From Acidobacteriota bacterium (GTDB taxonomy: Bacteria > Acidobacteriota > Terriglobia > Acidiferrales > UBA7541): DNA of 64,000 nt. The notes under the pieces are model-generated. The model was not told where the DNA came from. It was given only the letters and a program-made list of their open reading frames with translations, and did not search any database. The DNA lies in contig JABCYZ010000004.1 of assembly GCA_013289955.1 (NCBI GenBank), positions 62,001-126,000 on the forward strand, read 5' to 3'. A program made the translations under genes and the position numbers. This document shows, piece by piece, positions 17,443 to 26,372 of this stretch. The stretch's first letter is position 1, and every line of letters starts with the position of its first letter.

Positions 17443-18582
17443 TTAAGGCTTCAACGCTAACTTCGCGGCTGGCTCCGTTGATTGCAAAAGGGCTGCGCGC
17501 GCGATTTTGCGCGTGAGGTTCGAGACAGGCAGCGCTGAGAAATCTCTCAATGGAATGCTCCGCGCGCCCGGGATGCGTGGGATTTTTGCAGCAGGGATGC
17601 GGAAGGGAAGAACCGTGATATTGCGATAGGTCACCGCATGGCGGATACGAGGGAGCGGCTCCAAGTGAAGCTTGCCGTTGCCGGCTGGCAATGAGTCCAG
17701 AAGATAATCTCTCAATTCCGCCGACACATCGTTGCGAACGGAGATTGTCGGAAAATGCCACAGGCGCGAGACGAGCGTGTCGATGTCGTCGGCCGCAGGC
17801 TTGTTCACCTTTTTGTTTCCAGGCGGAGGCATGAGAAGAGTTTGCCCGCGCGGAGTTGAAAATACTGCAGCGGCGAGAACGATCTGCACGGCATCTCGTT
17901 TTTTGCGTTTTTCGGGAAAAGCCTCGGGTTCGCCCGATTGACGCGCTCGGCAGAATTTTGCCACGGGGCAGAGCAAACATTGTGGCGTGCGCGGCGTGCA
18001 GACCATGGCGCCTAGTTCCATCATGGCCTGATTCCAATCCCCAGGTGATTTCGGATCCAGAAGCTCTACCGCCGACCTCTGAAGCAATTGCCAGCGGAGC
18101 GATTCGCGGAGATCCCCGCGTACGGCGCCGAGCCGCGCAAGCACCCGCGCGACGTTGCCATCAAGGGCCGCGTGTTTTGCGCCAAAAGCTATGCTGAGAA
18201 TGGCAGCACCGGTATAGGGGCCGATGCCCGCAAGGGCCATGACATCGTCCTTCGCCTGCGGAAATTGTCCGCCGTGTTGAGCAAGGATCTGTTGCGCGGC
18301 CTTTTGCAGATTTCTCGCGCGGCTGTAATACCCGAGGCCGGACCACAGCCTCAGGACTTCTTCCTGCGGCGCCTCTGCGAGAGCGCGGCCATTGGGAAAG
18401 CGCGAGAGAAACCGTTCATAGTAGGGAATCACTGCAGCGACGCGCGTCTGCTGCAGCATGATCTCGGAAATCCAGACAGCGTACGGATCTTTTGTGCGCC
18501 GCCACGGCAAATCCCGTTGGAACTGCCTAAACCAGGCCAGCAGCAGTTTGCGGAGAGTTTTGATCTCGGCAGTGGTCAGCAT
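17443..18582 (-). CDS. mutY: Adenine DNA glycosylase MutY
   Basis: MutY removes adenine mispaired with 8-oxoguanine. The 379-residue protein has the helix-hairpin-helix (MALAGIGPYTGAAIL), catalytic E40 in ISEIMLQQTRV and D141 in LDGNVARVLAR. The 4Fe-4S cluster ligands are C195-x6-C202-x2-C205-x5-C211. A C-terminal NUDIX-like domain (about 228-365), used to recognise 8-oxoG, is present and includes LSRLWHFPTI. ATG start; no strong ribosome site. Its 5' side faces the divergent ADOP permease gene across about 250 bases. Confidence 0.95.
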   Translation of the reverse strand: MLTTAEIKTLRKLLLAWFRQFQRDLPWRRTKDPYAVWISEIMLQQTRVAAVIPYYERFLSRFPNGRALAEAPQEEVLRLWSGLGYYSRARNLQKAAQQILAQHGGQFPQAKDDVMALAGIGPYTGAAILSIAFGAKHAALDGNVARVLARLGAVRGDLRESLRWQLLQRSAVELLDPKSPGDWNQAMMELGAMVCTPRTPQCLLCPVAKFCRARQSGEPEAFPEKRKKRDAVQIVLAAAVFSTPRGQTLLMPPPGNKKVNKPAADDIDTLVSRLWHFPTISVRNDVSAELRDYLLDSLPAGNGKLHLEPLPRIRHAVTYRNITVLPFRIPAAKIPRIPGARSIPLRDFSALPVSNLTRKIARAALLQSTEPAAKLALKP

Positions 18583-18727
18583 CGCAGGCAGGATTCTCCC
18601 ACAGAAACTCCGACACGCGCTCGGCAGGCAACACTGCCAGCCGTTCTCTTGGGGATGTCCGGCGGCGGACAGTCAATCCCAAAATCGAACGGCGATGCCC
18701 TCCGCATTGCCTTATTGGTGGTTTAAA

Positions 18728-18748
18728 CAACTGAAAATGAACCAGTTG
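18728..18748. repeat. Inverted repeat CAACTG-N9-CAGTTG upstream of the ADOP permease
   Basis: Perfect 6-bp arms separated by 9 bases, lying in the divergent mutY/ADOP gap about 80 bases before the permease start and next to a GTTTAAAC palindrome at 18721-18728. It could be a regulator site; no candidate regulator gene lies next to it. Confidence 0.35.
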
Positions 18749-18830
18749 CTTGATTCTCCGTGGGCGTCCCATTGCTGATAATCTGCTGTGGGAATAGGAC
18801 GTCCGCTTGCGTTTGCTTTTTGGAGGGACC

Positions 18831-21302
18831 ATGGACGGTTTCAGACAGGATTTGGCTTACGCGGTCCGGGTTCTGTTCAAATCCTGGACTGTGACTCTGA
18901 TTGCGGTGGCGACTCTTGCGCTCGGAATTGGGGCTAATACGGCCATTTTTTCCGTCGTAAACAGTGTGCTCCTGAGGCCGCTGCCTTTTCCAAATTCTGA
19001 CCGCATCGTTTATATCCTCGAAAAGCTTCCCGGATTCAGTACGAGCATTCCCATGAATGCGACGGACTACAACGCCTTTCGCGAACGGCAGCAAACCTTC
19101 GAGCAAATGGGAGTTTACGGCAACAAGCATTTCGATTTGTCCGGGACAGGAACGCCCGAGCGCATCACGGGAGCCCGCGCGTCTGCATCCGTCTTTCCCC
19201 TTCTGGGGGTTTCTCCGATTCTGGGCCGCACCTTTACCCAGGAAGAAGACGACTCCGGCCATGCGGTCGTAGTCCTGAGTTACGGCCTGTGGAAGCAAAC
19301 GTATGGCGGGGATCCGACCATCCTTGGCCGGGCGATCCAGCTGAACCGCGAGCCATATACCGTCATCGGCGTGATGCCGGATACCTTCGAATTTCCGCTT
19401 CGAGGCGGAGCCTGGAGCAACACCCCGGCCGATTTGTGGGTGCCGATGTCGTTTACAGCCGAAGAGAGACAAGGCTGGGGCAATATGTACAATCACAGCG
19501 TCGTGGCCAGGCTTAAGTCCGGAGTAACCCTCAGCCAGGCTCGGGGCGACGCCACCCGCACGATTGCCGAGGTGGAAGCACTTTATCCCGCGGGGATGCT
19601 CGCGTTATTAAAGCAAACACACCTTGGAGCAGTCGTAACGCCATACCGGCAGGTAGTGACCGGCGACGTTCGGCTTCCCTTACTGCTTCTTCTCGTGGCC
19701 GTCGGCTTTGTGCTGCTGATTGCCTGCGCCAACGTCGCGAATTTATTGCTCGCGCGTTCGACCGCCCGGCAGAAGGAAATTGCCGTGCGCGCGGCCATGG
19801 GCGCGGACCGTTGGCGGCTTGCGCGACAGATGATCACGGAAAGCACGGTGCTGGGCCTGCTTTCAGGCCTCGCTGCCCTACTGATTGGGGGTTGGGGCAT
19901 GGAGCTTATTCTATCCCTCGCGCCTGCTGGCCTGCCCCGATTGCAGGAAGTCCGGATTGATTGGCGGGTATTTTTGTTTGCGATGGCGCTGTCTCTGGCG
20001 ACGGCCATTCTTATCGGCATCACGCCGGCCATCGAAGCCACGCGCATCGATCCGCTCAAGTCGCTGAAGGAAGGCGTCCGGGGCGGAGGCCCATCGCGCG
20101 GCCGACGCAAACTGCAGAGCCTGCTGATCGTTTCGCAAACGGCGCTGGCTGTGATGTTGCTCATCGGCGCGGGTCTCTTGACGCGCAGCTTCACCATGCT
20201 GCTCAAGACGGATCCCGGCTTCCAGCCACAGCGCGTGGTGACCGCAACGATTGCCTTGCCGCTTCGCGCATATTCCAAAGCCGACTCCATCCGCGGTTTC
20301 TGGAAAGAATTGCTGGCCCGCTCGGAAAGCCTGCCGGGCGTCCGCGCTGCGGGCTTCTCCACCGATTTGCCACTGGACGTGGAAGAACGCGATGCTGTCA
20401 CGGTCGAGGGCGACGAAAGCTCCAGTAATAACCTGCCCAATATCTCGCAGAGCTGGATCATGGGCGATTATTTTGGCGCCATGGGCATCACGCTCAAACG
20501 GGGCCGCGATTTCACTCCGGCTGAGATCGTGGGAGCTCCGAACGTAGTCATCGTGAGCGAAACGGCCGCCAGAACGTACTGGCCAGGCCAAGATCCTCTT
20601 GGCAAGCGCATCAGATACGGCGGCAACTTTTGGCGCACGGTCATTGGCGTTGCTGGTGACGTGAAGGACGACTCGCTGCAAGCGCCCCCCGGTCCGCACG
20701 CGTACACGCCGTATTTGCAGGAACAAAACGCCACGCTCGAAAGCCAGGACTTTGACGAGCTGCGCACGCTTCACCTGGCGGTGCGAACCAGCCTGGACCC
20801 AGCGCTCGTATTCACCTCGATACGCGCGTCGGTGGCCTCGATTGATTCGCAAATTGCGCTTGATGATCTGAAAACCATGAACGCGGCGATTGATAAATCT
20901 CTGGCGCCACAGCGCTTCAACCTGGCGCTGGTGGCGCTCTTCGCAGTGCTAGCCATTTTCCTGGCGGCGGTGGGAGTGTACGGCGTGCTTTCCTATTCCA
21001 TCAGCCAGCGTACTCGAGAGATTGGTGTGCGCATTGCGCTGGGCGCTCAGAGCTGGCGCGTGTTGCGGATGGCGGTTGGAGAAGGCATGAAGCTGGCCAT
21101 TCTCGGCACTGCCGTTGGAATGGCGGGAGGCTTTGTACTCACCCGTTTGATGGCCAGCCTGCTCTTTGGAATCACCGCGCATGATCCGCTCACGTTTGCG
21201 GCGGTGGGCGTCGTGGTCGCCATCGTGTCATTCGCGGCTTGTTACATTCCCGCGCGCCGCGCGATGCGGGTCGATCCAATCGTGGCCTTGCGCTACGAAT
21301 AA
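18831..21302 (+). CDS. ADOP-family FtsX/MacB-like ABC permease
   Basis: 823-residue permease of the duplicated FtsX type, abundant in Acidobacteria. The start MDGFRQDLAYAVRVL is the usual ADOP opening. A first helix (TLIAVATLALGIGANTAIF) is followed by a large MacB-like periplasmic domain (about 45-270). Then come three helices, a second periplasmic domain with a fresh first helix near LQSLLIVSQTALAVMLL, and a last helix set. The two halves share the architecture. No ATPase is encoded beside it, so it is an orphan permease. ATG 18831 has GGAGG 5 bases upstream, better than a TTG at 18807. It is inserted on the plus strand within a minus-strand stretch. The transported substrate is unknown. 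Confidence 0.93.
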   Translation: MDGFRQDLAYAVRVLFKSWTVTLIAVATLALGIGANTAIFSVVNSVLLRPLPFPNSDRIVYILEKLPGFSTSIPMNATDYNAFRERQQTFEQMGVYGNKHFDLSGTGTPERITGARASASVFPLLGVSPILGRTFTQEEDDSGHAVVVLSYGLWKQTYGGDPTILGRAIQLNREPYTVIGVMPDTFEFPLRGGAWSNTPADLWVPMSFTAEERQGWGNMYNHSVVARLKSGVTLSQARGDATRTIAEVEALYPAGMLALLKQTHLGAVVTPYRQVVTGDVRLPLLLLLVAVGFVLLIACANVANLLLARSTARQKEIAVRAAMGADRWRLARQMITESTVLGLLSGLAALLIGGWGMELILSLAPAGLPRLQEVRIDWRVFLFAMALSLATAILIGITPAIEATRIDPLKSLKEGVRGGGPSRGRRKLQSLLIVSQTALAVMLLIGAGLLTRSFTMLLKTDPGFQPQRVVTATIALPLRAYSKADSIRGFWKELLARSESLPGVRAAGFSTDLPLDVEERDAVTVEGDESSSNNLPNISQSWIMGDYFGAMGITLKRGRDFTPAEIVGAPNVVIVSETAARTYWPGQDPLGKRIRYGGNFWRTVIGVAGDVKDDSLQAPPGPHAYTPYLQEQNATLESQDFDELRTLHLAVRTSLDPALVFTSIRASVASIDSQIALDDLKTMNAAIDKSLAPQRFNLALVALFAVLAIFLAAVGVYGVLSYSISQRTREIGVRIALGAQSWRVLRMAVGEGMKLAILGTAVGMAGGFVLTRLMASLLFGITAHDPLTFAAVGVVVAIVSFAACYIPARRAMRVDPIVALRYE

Positions 21303-21326
21303 AAGTTCAAGCCTGACGCGCGCGAT

Positions 21327-22658
21327 TCAGGGGGCCAAATCTTCGAGAAAGATGACCCAGGACTGGTTCCAAATACTGGAAGGGATGGAACCGCGCGATT
21401 CGCTCGTGACAATCACGCGAAAGATCTCGGGTGCGGTGGCCAGTTCGGAAAGCAGCGCGCGCCCGGGATCCGGCGGAGAGGCTTTCGCGGTGGCGAGATA
21501 ACGCAGGATATCGAAAATGACCTCGTCGGCTTCGACCAGCGGAGTTTCAAAGCCCGCGGTGCGAAATTGCAGGACCGCATTGCTTTCATAGAAATGCCAG
21601 GCTAGAGCGGCGCACATCGTGACGGCGCGCTCGAAGCGGGCGTCCGCTTCCTTTTCAGCCAGCCCGGCGGAAGCATGCGGATCGAGCACAAGAATAACCC
21701 GGCAATCCTCCTCGCGTGTGAACTCGCGCACCATCAGGGAACCCAAGCGTGCAGAGGCTTTCCAATGCACGTGGCGTGAACTGTCACGCGGTTGGTAGTC
21801 GCGCAGAGCGTACAAATCCTGGCCGCGGCCTTTGGCCAGGCTTTCGAGCGCGCCTTGCATGCCCGGGAGAACTTCAAAGAAGTCTCGTGTGGGCTCGACC
21901 GAAGGGTAGACCAGCGCCTCCGACTTTAAATCGATGCGCCGCGCTTTCTGCAGGAAACCAAATGGAAATCTGGTGACGATGCGAAACGCTTCCTGCGAAT
22001 AGACGCCGCGGCGCGGAAAGGTCATGGGCACGTGCTGTTGCACGACGTCATGTTTCGGAATGTAGGGGAAATAGACCGGCGTTTCGAGCATGGCGGAGTT
22101 TACGGCATTTCTCCTGCGGACAGCTTCGACGCGCAGAGAGAACGACGGCAGCGTCAGCTTTTCGTTGTGCACTTCGACCATCGAGCGCACCGGCTGCCCC
22201 GCGAAAATGTGATCGGGCAGCTCTAAGCGCATCTCGACACCGGAAAGCGTGATGGAAGAAAGCACCCCGGACATCAGGATGATGGCAATCAAGCTGGCGA
22301 GAATCAGGAAGAGCAGATTGTTGCCGGTGTTGAGCGCGGCCACGGCTACCAAAAAGATTCCCAGAATGTAGATCCAGCCTTCGCGGGTGACTCGGTACTC
22401 CATTTTGTAGCCGATCCAACGAAGAGGGGTACGTTTCGCGAGAACCGGGACGAGCGTAACGGCCACCCACGCGGCAACCAGCAGAGCGCCGAGCGCGGAG
22501 GCAATAGCGAGGGCCAGATGGCCCAACTCCGCGGCCGTGCCTGAATAAAGCGCGAGGAGCAACGCAAAGCCCAGAGCTGAGACCGAAAGAAAGAAGGCGC
22601 GCACAGCGGAGCGATCGGCTTTGGCCCAGAGCTGCGCGATTGTCGAGGATAGACTCAC
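21327..22658 (-). CDS. DUF58 domain protein, MoxR partner
   Basis: 443 residues with two N-terminal transmembrane helices, a beta-rich middle region, and the conserved DUF58 core around GRGQDLYALRDYQP, HWKASARLGSLMVREF and RVILVLDPHAS. The last stretch is the start of a von Willebrand-A-like fold. DUF58 proteins are encoded with MoxR ATPases and TgpA-like transglutaminases. The start ATG overlaps the moxR stop by 4 bases, so they are coupled. The transglutaminase partner is not the next gene here but lies beyond the ADOP permease and mutY. Biochemical role unknown. Confidence 0.9.
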   Translation of the reverse strand: MSLSSTIAQLWAKADRSAVRAFFLSVSALGFALLLALYSGTAAELGHLALAIASALGALLVAAWVAVTLVPVLAKRTPLRWIGYKMEYRVTREGWIYILGIFLVAVAALNTGNNLLFLILASLIAIILMSGVLSSITLSGVEMRLELPDHIFAGQPVRSMVEVHNEKLTLPSFSLRVEAVRRRNAVNSAMLETPVYFPYIPKHDVVQQHVPMTFPRRGVYSQEAFRIVTRFPFGFLQKARRIDLKSEALVYPSVEPTRDFFEVLPGMQGALESLAKGRGQDLYALRDYQPRDSSRHVHWKASARLGSLMVREFTREEDCRVILVLDPHASAGLAEKEADARFERAVTMCAALAWHFYESNAVLQFRTAGFETPLVEADEVIFDILRYLATAKASPPDPGRALLSELATAPEIFRVIVTSESRGSIPSSIWNQSWVIFLEDLAP

Positions 22659-23602
22659 AGAGGTACGCGAACGGAGTCGACGATCTCCCGGAGGACAGAT
22701 TCGGTCGTCTCCGATTTTTTCTGGAGCGAGGCGTGGCGCGAGCTGGCTACCACGCGATGGGAAAACACGGCGACAGCAAGCTGTTTAAAGTCGTCCGGCA
22801 AACAGTAATCGCGACCATCGAGAAAGGCGCGTGCTTGTGCCGCGCGCTGCAACATGAGCGTGCCGCGAGGACTGACGCCAAGAGCGAGCTGTTCGGTTTT
22901 GCGCGTGCGATTGACGATCTCCAGGGCGTAGTCGTGCAAGCTGGCGTCCACTTTCACCCGAGCGACGGATTCCTGCATTTCCAGAACATCGCTGACGTCA
23001 GCGACCGGCTCGAGGGCTGCGAGCGCGTCATCATGGATGTGTTTGCGCAGAATCTCGCGCTCGGTCTCGTGTGAGGGATAGCCCATTTTGATGCGCATCA
23101 AGAAGCGGTCCAGCTGTGACTCGGGCAGAGGATATGTGCCATGATGCTCGACGGGATTTTGCGTGGCGATGACCAGGAACGGGTGAGGCAACTGGAGGGT
23201 TTTGCCGTCCACGGTGACTTGAGCTTCGTTCATTGCTTCAAGAAGAGCCGACTGCGTGCGCGGCGTGGTGCGGTTGATTTCATCAGCGAGCACCACATTG
23301 GCGAAAATTGGGCCGGAGCGAAACTCGAACTCGCGTGATTCCGGATTGTAGACACTGACGCCGAGAACGTCGCTCGGCAGGAGGTCCGAAGTGAACTGGA
23401 TGCGCTGGAACGTGCAATGAAAGGATTTAGCGAGCGCCTGCGCGAGAGTCGTTTTGCCGACACCGGGAACGTCTTCGATTAGCAGATGGCCGCGCGCGAG
23501 CAGCGTGATCAGCGCGAGTTGAATAGCTTCTTCCTTACCGTAAATGGCGCGAGAGATCGAGCGCTGCAGCTGCGAGACGATCTGTGAAGTGGCCGTGGAC
23601 AT
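22655..23602 (-). CDS. MoxR-family AAA+ ATPase
   Basis: 315-residue AAA+ ATPase of the MoxR (AAA_3) class. Walker A is VPGVGKTTLAQAL, Walker B VVLADEINR, followed by TPRTQSALLEAM and sensor 1 ATQNPVEHHGTYPLPESQLDRF. MoxR proteins are thought to act as chaperones that insert metals or mature partner VWA proteins; the natural partner is the DUF58 protein that overlaps it by 4 bases. ATG start at 23602; an AGGAAGGA sequence lies about 20 bases upstream. Confidence 0.93.
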   Translation of the reverse strand: MSTATSQIVSQLQRSISRAIYGKEEAIQLALITLLARGHLLIEDVPGVGKTTLAQALAKSFHCTFQRIQFTSDLLPSDVLGVSVYNPESREFEFRSGPIFANVVLADEINRTTPRTQSALLEAMNEAQVTVDGKTLQLPHPFLVIATQNPVEHHGTYPLPESQLDRFLMRIKMGYPSHETEREILRKHIHDDALAALEPVADVSDVLEMQESVARVKVDASLHDYALEIVNRTRKTEQLALGVSPRGTLMLQRAAQARAFLDGRDYCLPDDFKQLAVAVFSHRVVASSRHASLQKKSETTESVLREIVDSVRVPL

Positions 23603-23674
23603 CGGTTGAAAACCTGGGTCCTTCCTGCTACAAATAGGTAGATGACGTGTTAGAGCGTTGTGGCTGTACTGGCC

Positions 23675-23751
23675 GGGCGACTAGCTCAGTTGGTTAGAGC
23701 GCTCCCCTCACACGGGAGAGGTCAAAGGTTCAAGTCCTTTGTCGCCCACCA
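23675..23751 (+). tRNA. tRNA-Val (anticodon CAC)
   Basis: A full cloverleaf can be drawn. The acceptor stem is GGGCGAC (23675-23681) with GTCGCCC (23741-23747). The D arm has AGCTCAGTTGGTTAGAGC. The anticodon stem is CTCCC/GGGAG with 7-base loop CTCACAC, giving anticodon CAC (codon GUG, valine). The T arm contains GGTTCAAGTCC. Discriminator A and an encoded CCA end at 23751. It lies 70 bases outside moxR on the opposite strand. Confidence 0.96.
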
Positions 23752-24008
23752 TAACCTTCTCATTCTGGCACCAATCCCTCCAGTGAATCAAAAAGTAGCG
23801 AATCGTGTGCTCAATCGGTGGTTGCATCAATCGGTAAAAGGGAGTGGAAAAGCCCGTTGGGGCGCGAGAACCCCGCTGAATTGTTTTCCATCATCGTTAC
23901 GCCCATTTACATGGTGAGGAACGCGTCGACCCACGCGAGTCGCGTGCGCTGAAGCTGAGCGGCGCTTGCCGATTAGGAGCACATCCTTCGGAAATTACGC
24001 TGACGGCG

Positions 24009-24020
24009 TATAATCTCGCT
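24009..24020 (+). promoter_or_regulatory. TATAAT -10 box directly before a GTG start
   Basis: A perfect TATAAT (24009-24014) is followed by six bases and then the GTG start at 24021, placing the expected transcription start on or next to the start codon. No Shine-Dalgarno can be seen. A weak TTCGGA lies 16 bases upstream. Confidence 0.5.
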
Positions 24021-24515
24021 GTGACCTCCCTTTTTCGCACAGTGGAAATCCTGGCGCTGAGCTTGTGGCTTGGCAGCGATGTGTTCTTGAGTTTTGTGGT
24101 GGCGCCCGGTGCGTTTCGAGTGCTGGCGCCGAATCGCGACCAGGCTGGAGCCGTCGTGGGTTTTCTGTTGACGCGCATGCACCTCGGCGGCATTGCTTTG
24201 GGCATGGTGCTCCTGTTTGTGAGGCTGGTGCGGACTCGGAGCCTGGCCAGCCTTGTGGCGCCAGCGGCTCTCTGCGTGATGGTGATGGTTGCGTTGACGG
24301 CAATCTCGCAGTACACGGTGAGCGCAAGGATGGCCGTTTTGAGGGTTCAGATGGGCTCGATTCAGGCGACCTCGGTCGACAGCCCGCTGCTTGCCGAATT
24401 CAGCCGGCTGCACCGGATTTCGGTTTCGCTCGAAAGCGGCGTTCTGCTGGCCGGAATTGCCGCTATGTATCTGATGTTAAGGGAGTTGGTTGCTCAACCG
24501 GGATTCTCTCGCTAG
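24021..24515 (+). CDS. DUF4149-like four-helix membrane protein
   Basis: 164 residues with four predicted transmembrane helices: ILALSLWLGSDVFLSFVVAP, MHLGGIALGMVLLFV, LVAPAALCVMVMVALTAI and LESGVLLAGIAAMYLML. The opening with a conserved WLGxxxF then APxAF resembles DUF4149/TMEM205-type proteins of unknown function. Near the third and fourth helices is the FSRLHRISVSLE stretch, which also fits that family. The start is GTG with no ribosome site but with TATAAT six bases upstream. It stands alone between tRNA-Val and the tetR gene. Confidence 0.75.
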   Translation: MTSLFRTVEILALSLWLGSDVFLSFVVAPGAFRVLAPNRDQAGAVVGFLLTRMHLGGIALGMVLLFVRLVRTRSLASLVAPAALCVMVMVALTAISQYTVSARMAVLRVQMGSIQATSVDSPLLAEFSRLHRISVSLESGVLLAGIAAMYLMLRELVAQPGFSR

Positions 24516-24777
24516 AATCCGTTTCCGCCATACTCCCAACCCCAAGGTATCCAGAAAACCCTGAAGTAAATCCATGAAAAGTTTCCAGTTGCCAGGATTC
24601 CTCCCTCTCTAGGAGGTTGCCTGATAGGTCTTCTGGTTGGGACCGAGTGTGAACCCGCGACGAAGCATTGCCTGGAGAAAAGATGCACCGGCCCTGACGT
24701 CCAGCGAAACCTGTTGAACGGCCGGAATTCGGGGCCAACAGCCAGCGCCAGGGATGGAATGGATCGGGAGTCGGCAA

Positions 24778-25494
24778 TCACGGGAGCTCTCGGGTATTTG
24801 GTTTCAGTGGCGTCCGGGCGGCTGGGGTAGTTATGCCGGACCAGAGCAATTGGTGAAAAAGGGCGTCCATCTGGACGGGAGTCGAAGAGCCGCCATGATG
24901 GAGCCACCAGTCTAGCAGGGAAAAAAGGGAGCCGGCGCTGGCGTGGGCTAGGGCGGATCGGCGAGTTGCGCCGAGGTTGCGCGTTGCCGGGAGCGAGGCG
25001 AGCCGCTGGTCGATGGCGCGGGCGAAATGGCCCTGGCCGAGTTCCATCACGTCGCGAACTTTCTCGGAACCGGTCATGGAGGAAATGAACTGGCGCATGT
25101 CGGCGACGTGGGAGAAGAACTCCTGGACGGGGGCGACGCGGCTCGAGGTATCGCCTCTGCGGATCAGGGTGGTGGACATCATTTCGAAGAAATCTTCGAC
25201 GTCGCTGAGGAAGAGATCGTTTTTGTCGCGGTAGTGGGAGTAGAAGGTGGAACGGCTGACCTTGGCGCGATCGAGGACGTGCTGGACAGTGATGGATTCG
25301 AATGGCTTTTCGTGCATGAGGGCGATGAGGGCATCGCCTAGGCCATCGCGTGTGGCGCGGACGCGGCGGTCGATTTTATGGGGCTTCTTGGCAGCTGAAG
25401 GATGGATTTTTTTCTTTGCAGCGGGGCGGCTCGAAAGTTCCTGCGCGGTTTGGTGAGCGGGCTTTGGCGATGGCGGCAACGAATTTCTGGACAT
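24778..25494 (-). CDS. TetR/AcrR-family transcriptional regulator
   Basis: 238 residues. After a basic, disordered N-terminal tail of about 45 residues there is a TetR helix-turn-helix domain: RVRATRDGLGDALIALM, then ITVQHVLDRAKVSRSTFYSHYRDKNDLF, the diagnostic recognition helix. A helical ligand-binding domain follows. The frame is open much further upstream (to 25860), but that part runs antisense to the divergent membrane-protein gene and has no regulator features. The ATG at 25494 was chosen, with AAGAG about 10 bases before it. The inverted repeat GGTTC-GGC-GAACC at 25546 lies in the 82-base divergent gap and is a likely operator. Ligand unknown. Confidence 0.85.
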   Translation of the reverse strand: MSRNSLPPSPKPAHQTAQELSSRPAAKKKIHPSAAKKPHKIDRRVRATRDGLGDALIALMHEKPFESITVQHVLDRAKVSRSTFYSHYRDKNDLFLSDVEDFFEMMSTTLIRRGDTSSRVAPVQEFFSHVADMRQFISSMTGSEKVRDVMELGQGHFARAIDQRLASLPATRNLGATRRSALAHASAGSLFSLLDWWLHHGGSSTPVQMDALFHQLLWSGITTPAARTPLKPNTRELP

Positions 25495-25540
25495 TCGACG
25501 GCTCTTTGTTCGGTATCTCGGCGTATGCTGCGAATCAACC

Positions 25541-25569
25541 TTGACGGTTCGGCGAACCATCCTTACTGT
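25541..25569 (+). promoter_or_regulatory. Promoter with embedded inverted repeat, candidate TetR operator
   Basis: TTGACG (25541-25546) and TACTGT (25564-25569) are 17 bases apart and the ATG of the divergent gene follows 7 bases after the -10. Within the spacer lies GGTTC-GGC-GAACC (25546-25558), a perfect 5-bp-arm inverted repeat. That is the classical place for a repressor to block RNA polymerase. The -10 matches consensus only in part. Confidence 0.45.
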
Positions 25570-25576
25570 CTGACCC

Positions 25577-26224
25577 ATGACTGACGAACGCAGAGTCGCA
25601 ATAACGTTGCTTGCCGGATCAGCGGGCATGATTATAACCATGATTTTCCATCCAGGAGGGAAGATCGCGCCGGAACAGCTTGAGCAGTTGATCCGATTAA
25701 ACATTGCCGTGCATTCGCTGGCTCTGCTGACTGTTCCGGTGCTATTTCTCGGGGCATGGGGAATGTCACGGCGACTGGACGGAGGAGATCGGCTGGCGTG
25801 GGCGGGGTTGGTGCTGTTCGCTTTTGCCAGCGTGGCGGTAATGAACGCGGGGACGCTCAATGGATTGGTGGCGCCGAAGTTGATGCGGCTGATCGTGGCG
25901 GCAACGCCCGAGACTCGCGAGACGTGGCGGATGATAGCGAGTTTCAGTTTTCAGATGAATCAGGCGTTTGCGCGCGTGTATGCGGTGGGGGCGTCGCTGG
26001 CGATCGCGTCATGGTCGGTAGCGATTTTGCGTTACAGAAGCTTGGGATTGGGAGTAGCCATTTATGGCGTCGTTCTGGGGCTGGTGACGGCGTTGGCGAT
26101 TTGCTCGGGACTATTGACGCCGGATCGGCACGGATTCGCGATATTGGTTTTTGGGCAAGCGATTTGGTTTCTGGTTGTTGCCGTGGAGATGTGGAGAGTG
26201 GCCGCTCCTGAACCGGCTGGTTAA
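25577..26224 (+). CDS. Hypothetical multi-pass membrane protein, divergent from tetR
   Basis: 215 residues with about six hydrophobic helices, including VAITLLAGSAGMIITMIF at the start, SLALLTVPVLFLGAWGM, LAWAGLVLFAFASVAVM and FAILVFGQAIWFLVVAVEM at the end. I do not recognise a named family; the size and helix count resemble DUF4386-type proteins but no motif confirms that. It is transcribed away from the TetR gene 82 bases upstream and is the obvious candidate target of that regulator. The ATG lies 7 bases after a predicted -10, with no Shine-Dalgarno, so the mRNA may be leaderless. Confidence 0.75.
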   Translation: MTDERRVAITLLAGSAGMIITMIFHPGGKIAPEQLEQLIRLNIAVHSLALLTVPVLFLGAWGMSRRLDGGDRLAWAGLVLFAFASVAVMNAGTLNGLVAPKLMRLIVAATPETRETWRMIASFSFQMNQAFARVYAVGASLAIASWSVAILRYRSLGLGVAIYGVVLGLVTALAICSGLLTPDRHGFAILVFGQAIWFLVVAVEMWRVAAPEPAG

Positions 26225-26372
26225 TCTGGGGCGGTCCGTAGGCGACACTCTCAGGGATAGTTACAACGCGAGATCGCGTCTTGTGTCGCCCGAGCTGAAC
26301 TTGTTTTCTAGTAGTGCTGTGTGTCTTGTTGATCCTTAATCCTTCCGCAAATTCGCAAACATTCGAATTGAA

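Noticed and set aside
23660..23917. Frame of 85 codons on the plus strand
   Set aside because: It runs through the tRNA-Val gene and has no family similarity.
24600..24616. CCTCC/GGAGG hairpin after the DUF4149-like gene
   Set aside because: Only 5-bp arms and no T run; too weak to call a terminator.
25495..25860. N-terminal extension of the TetR regulator
   Set aside because: It is antisense to the divergent membrane gene and adds no regulator-like sequence.
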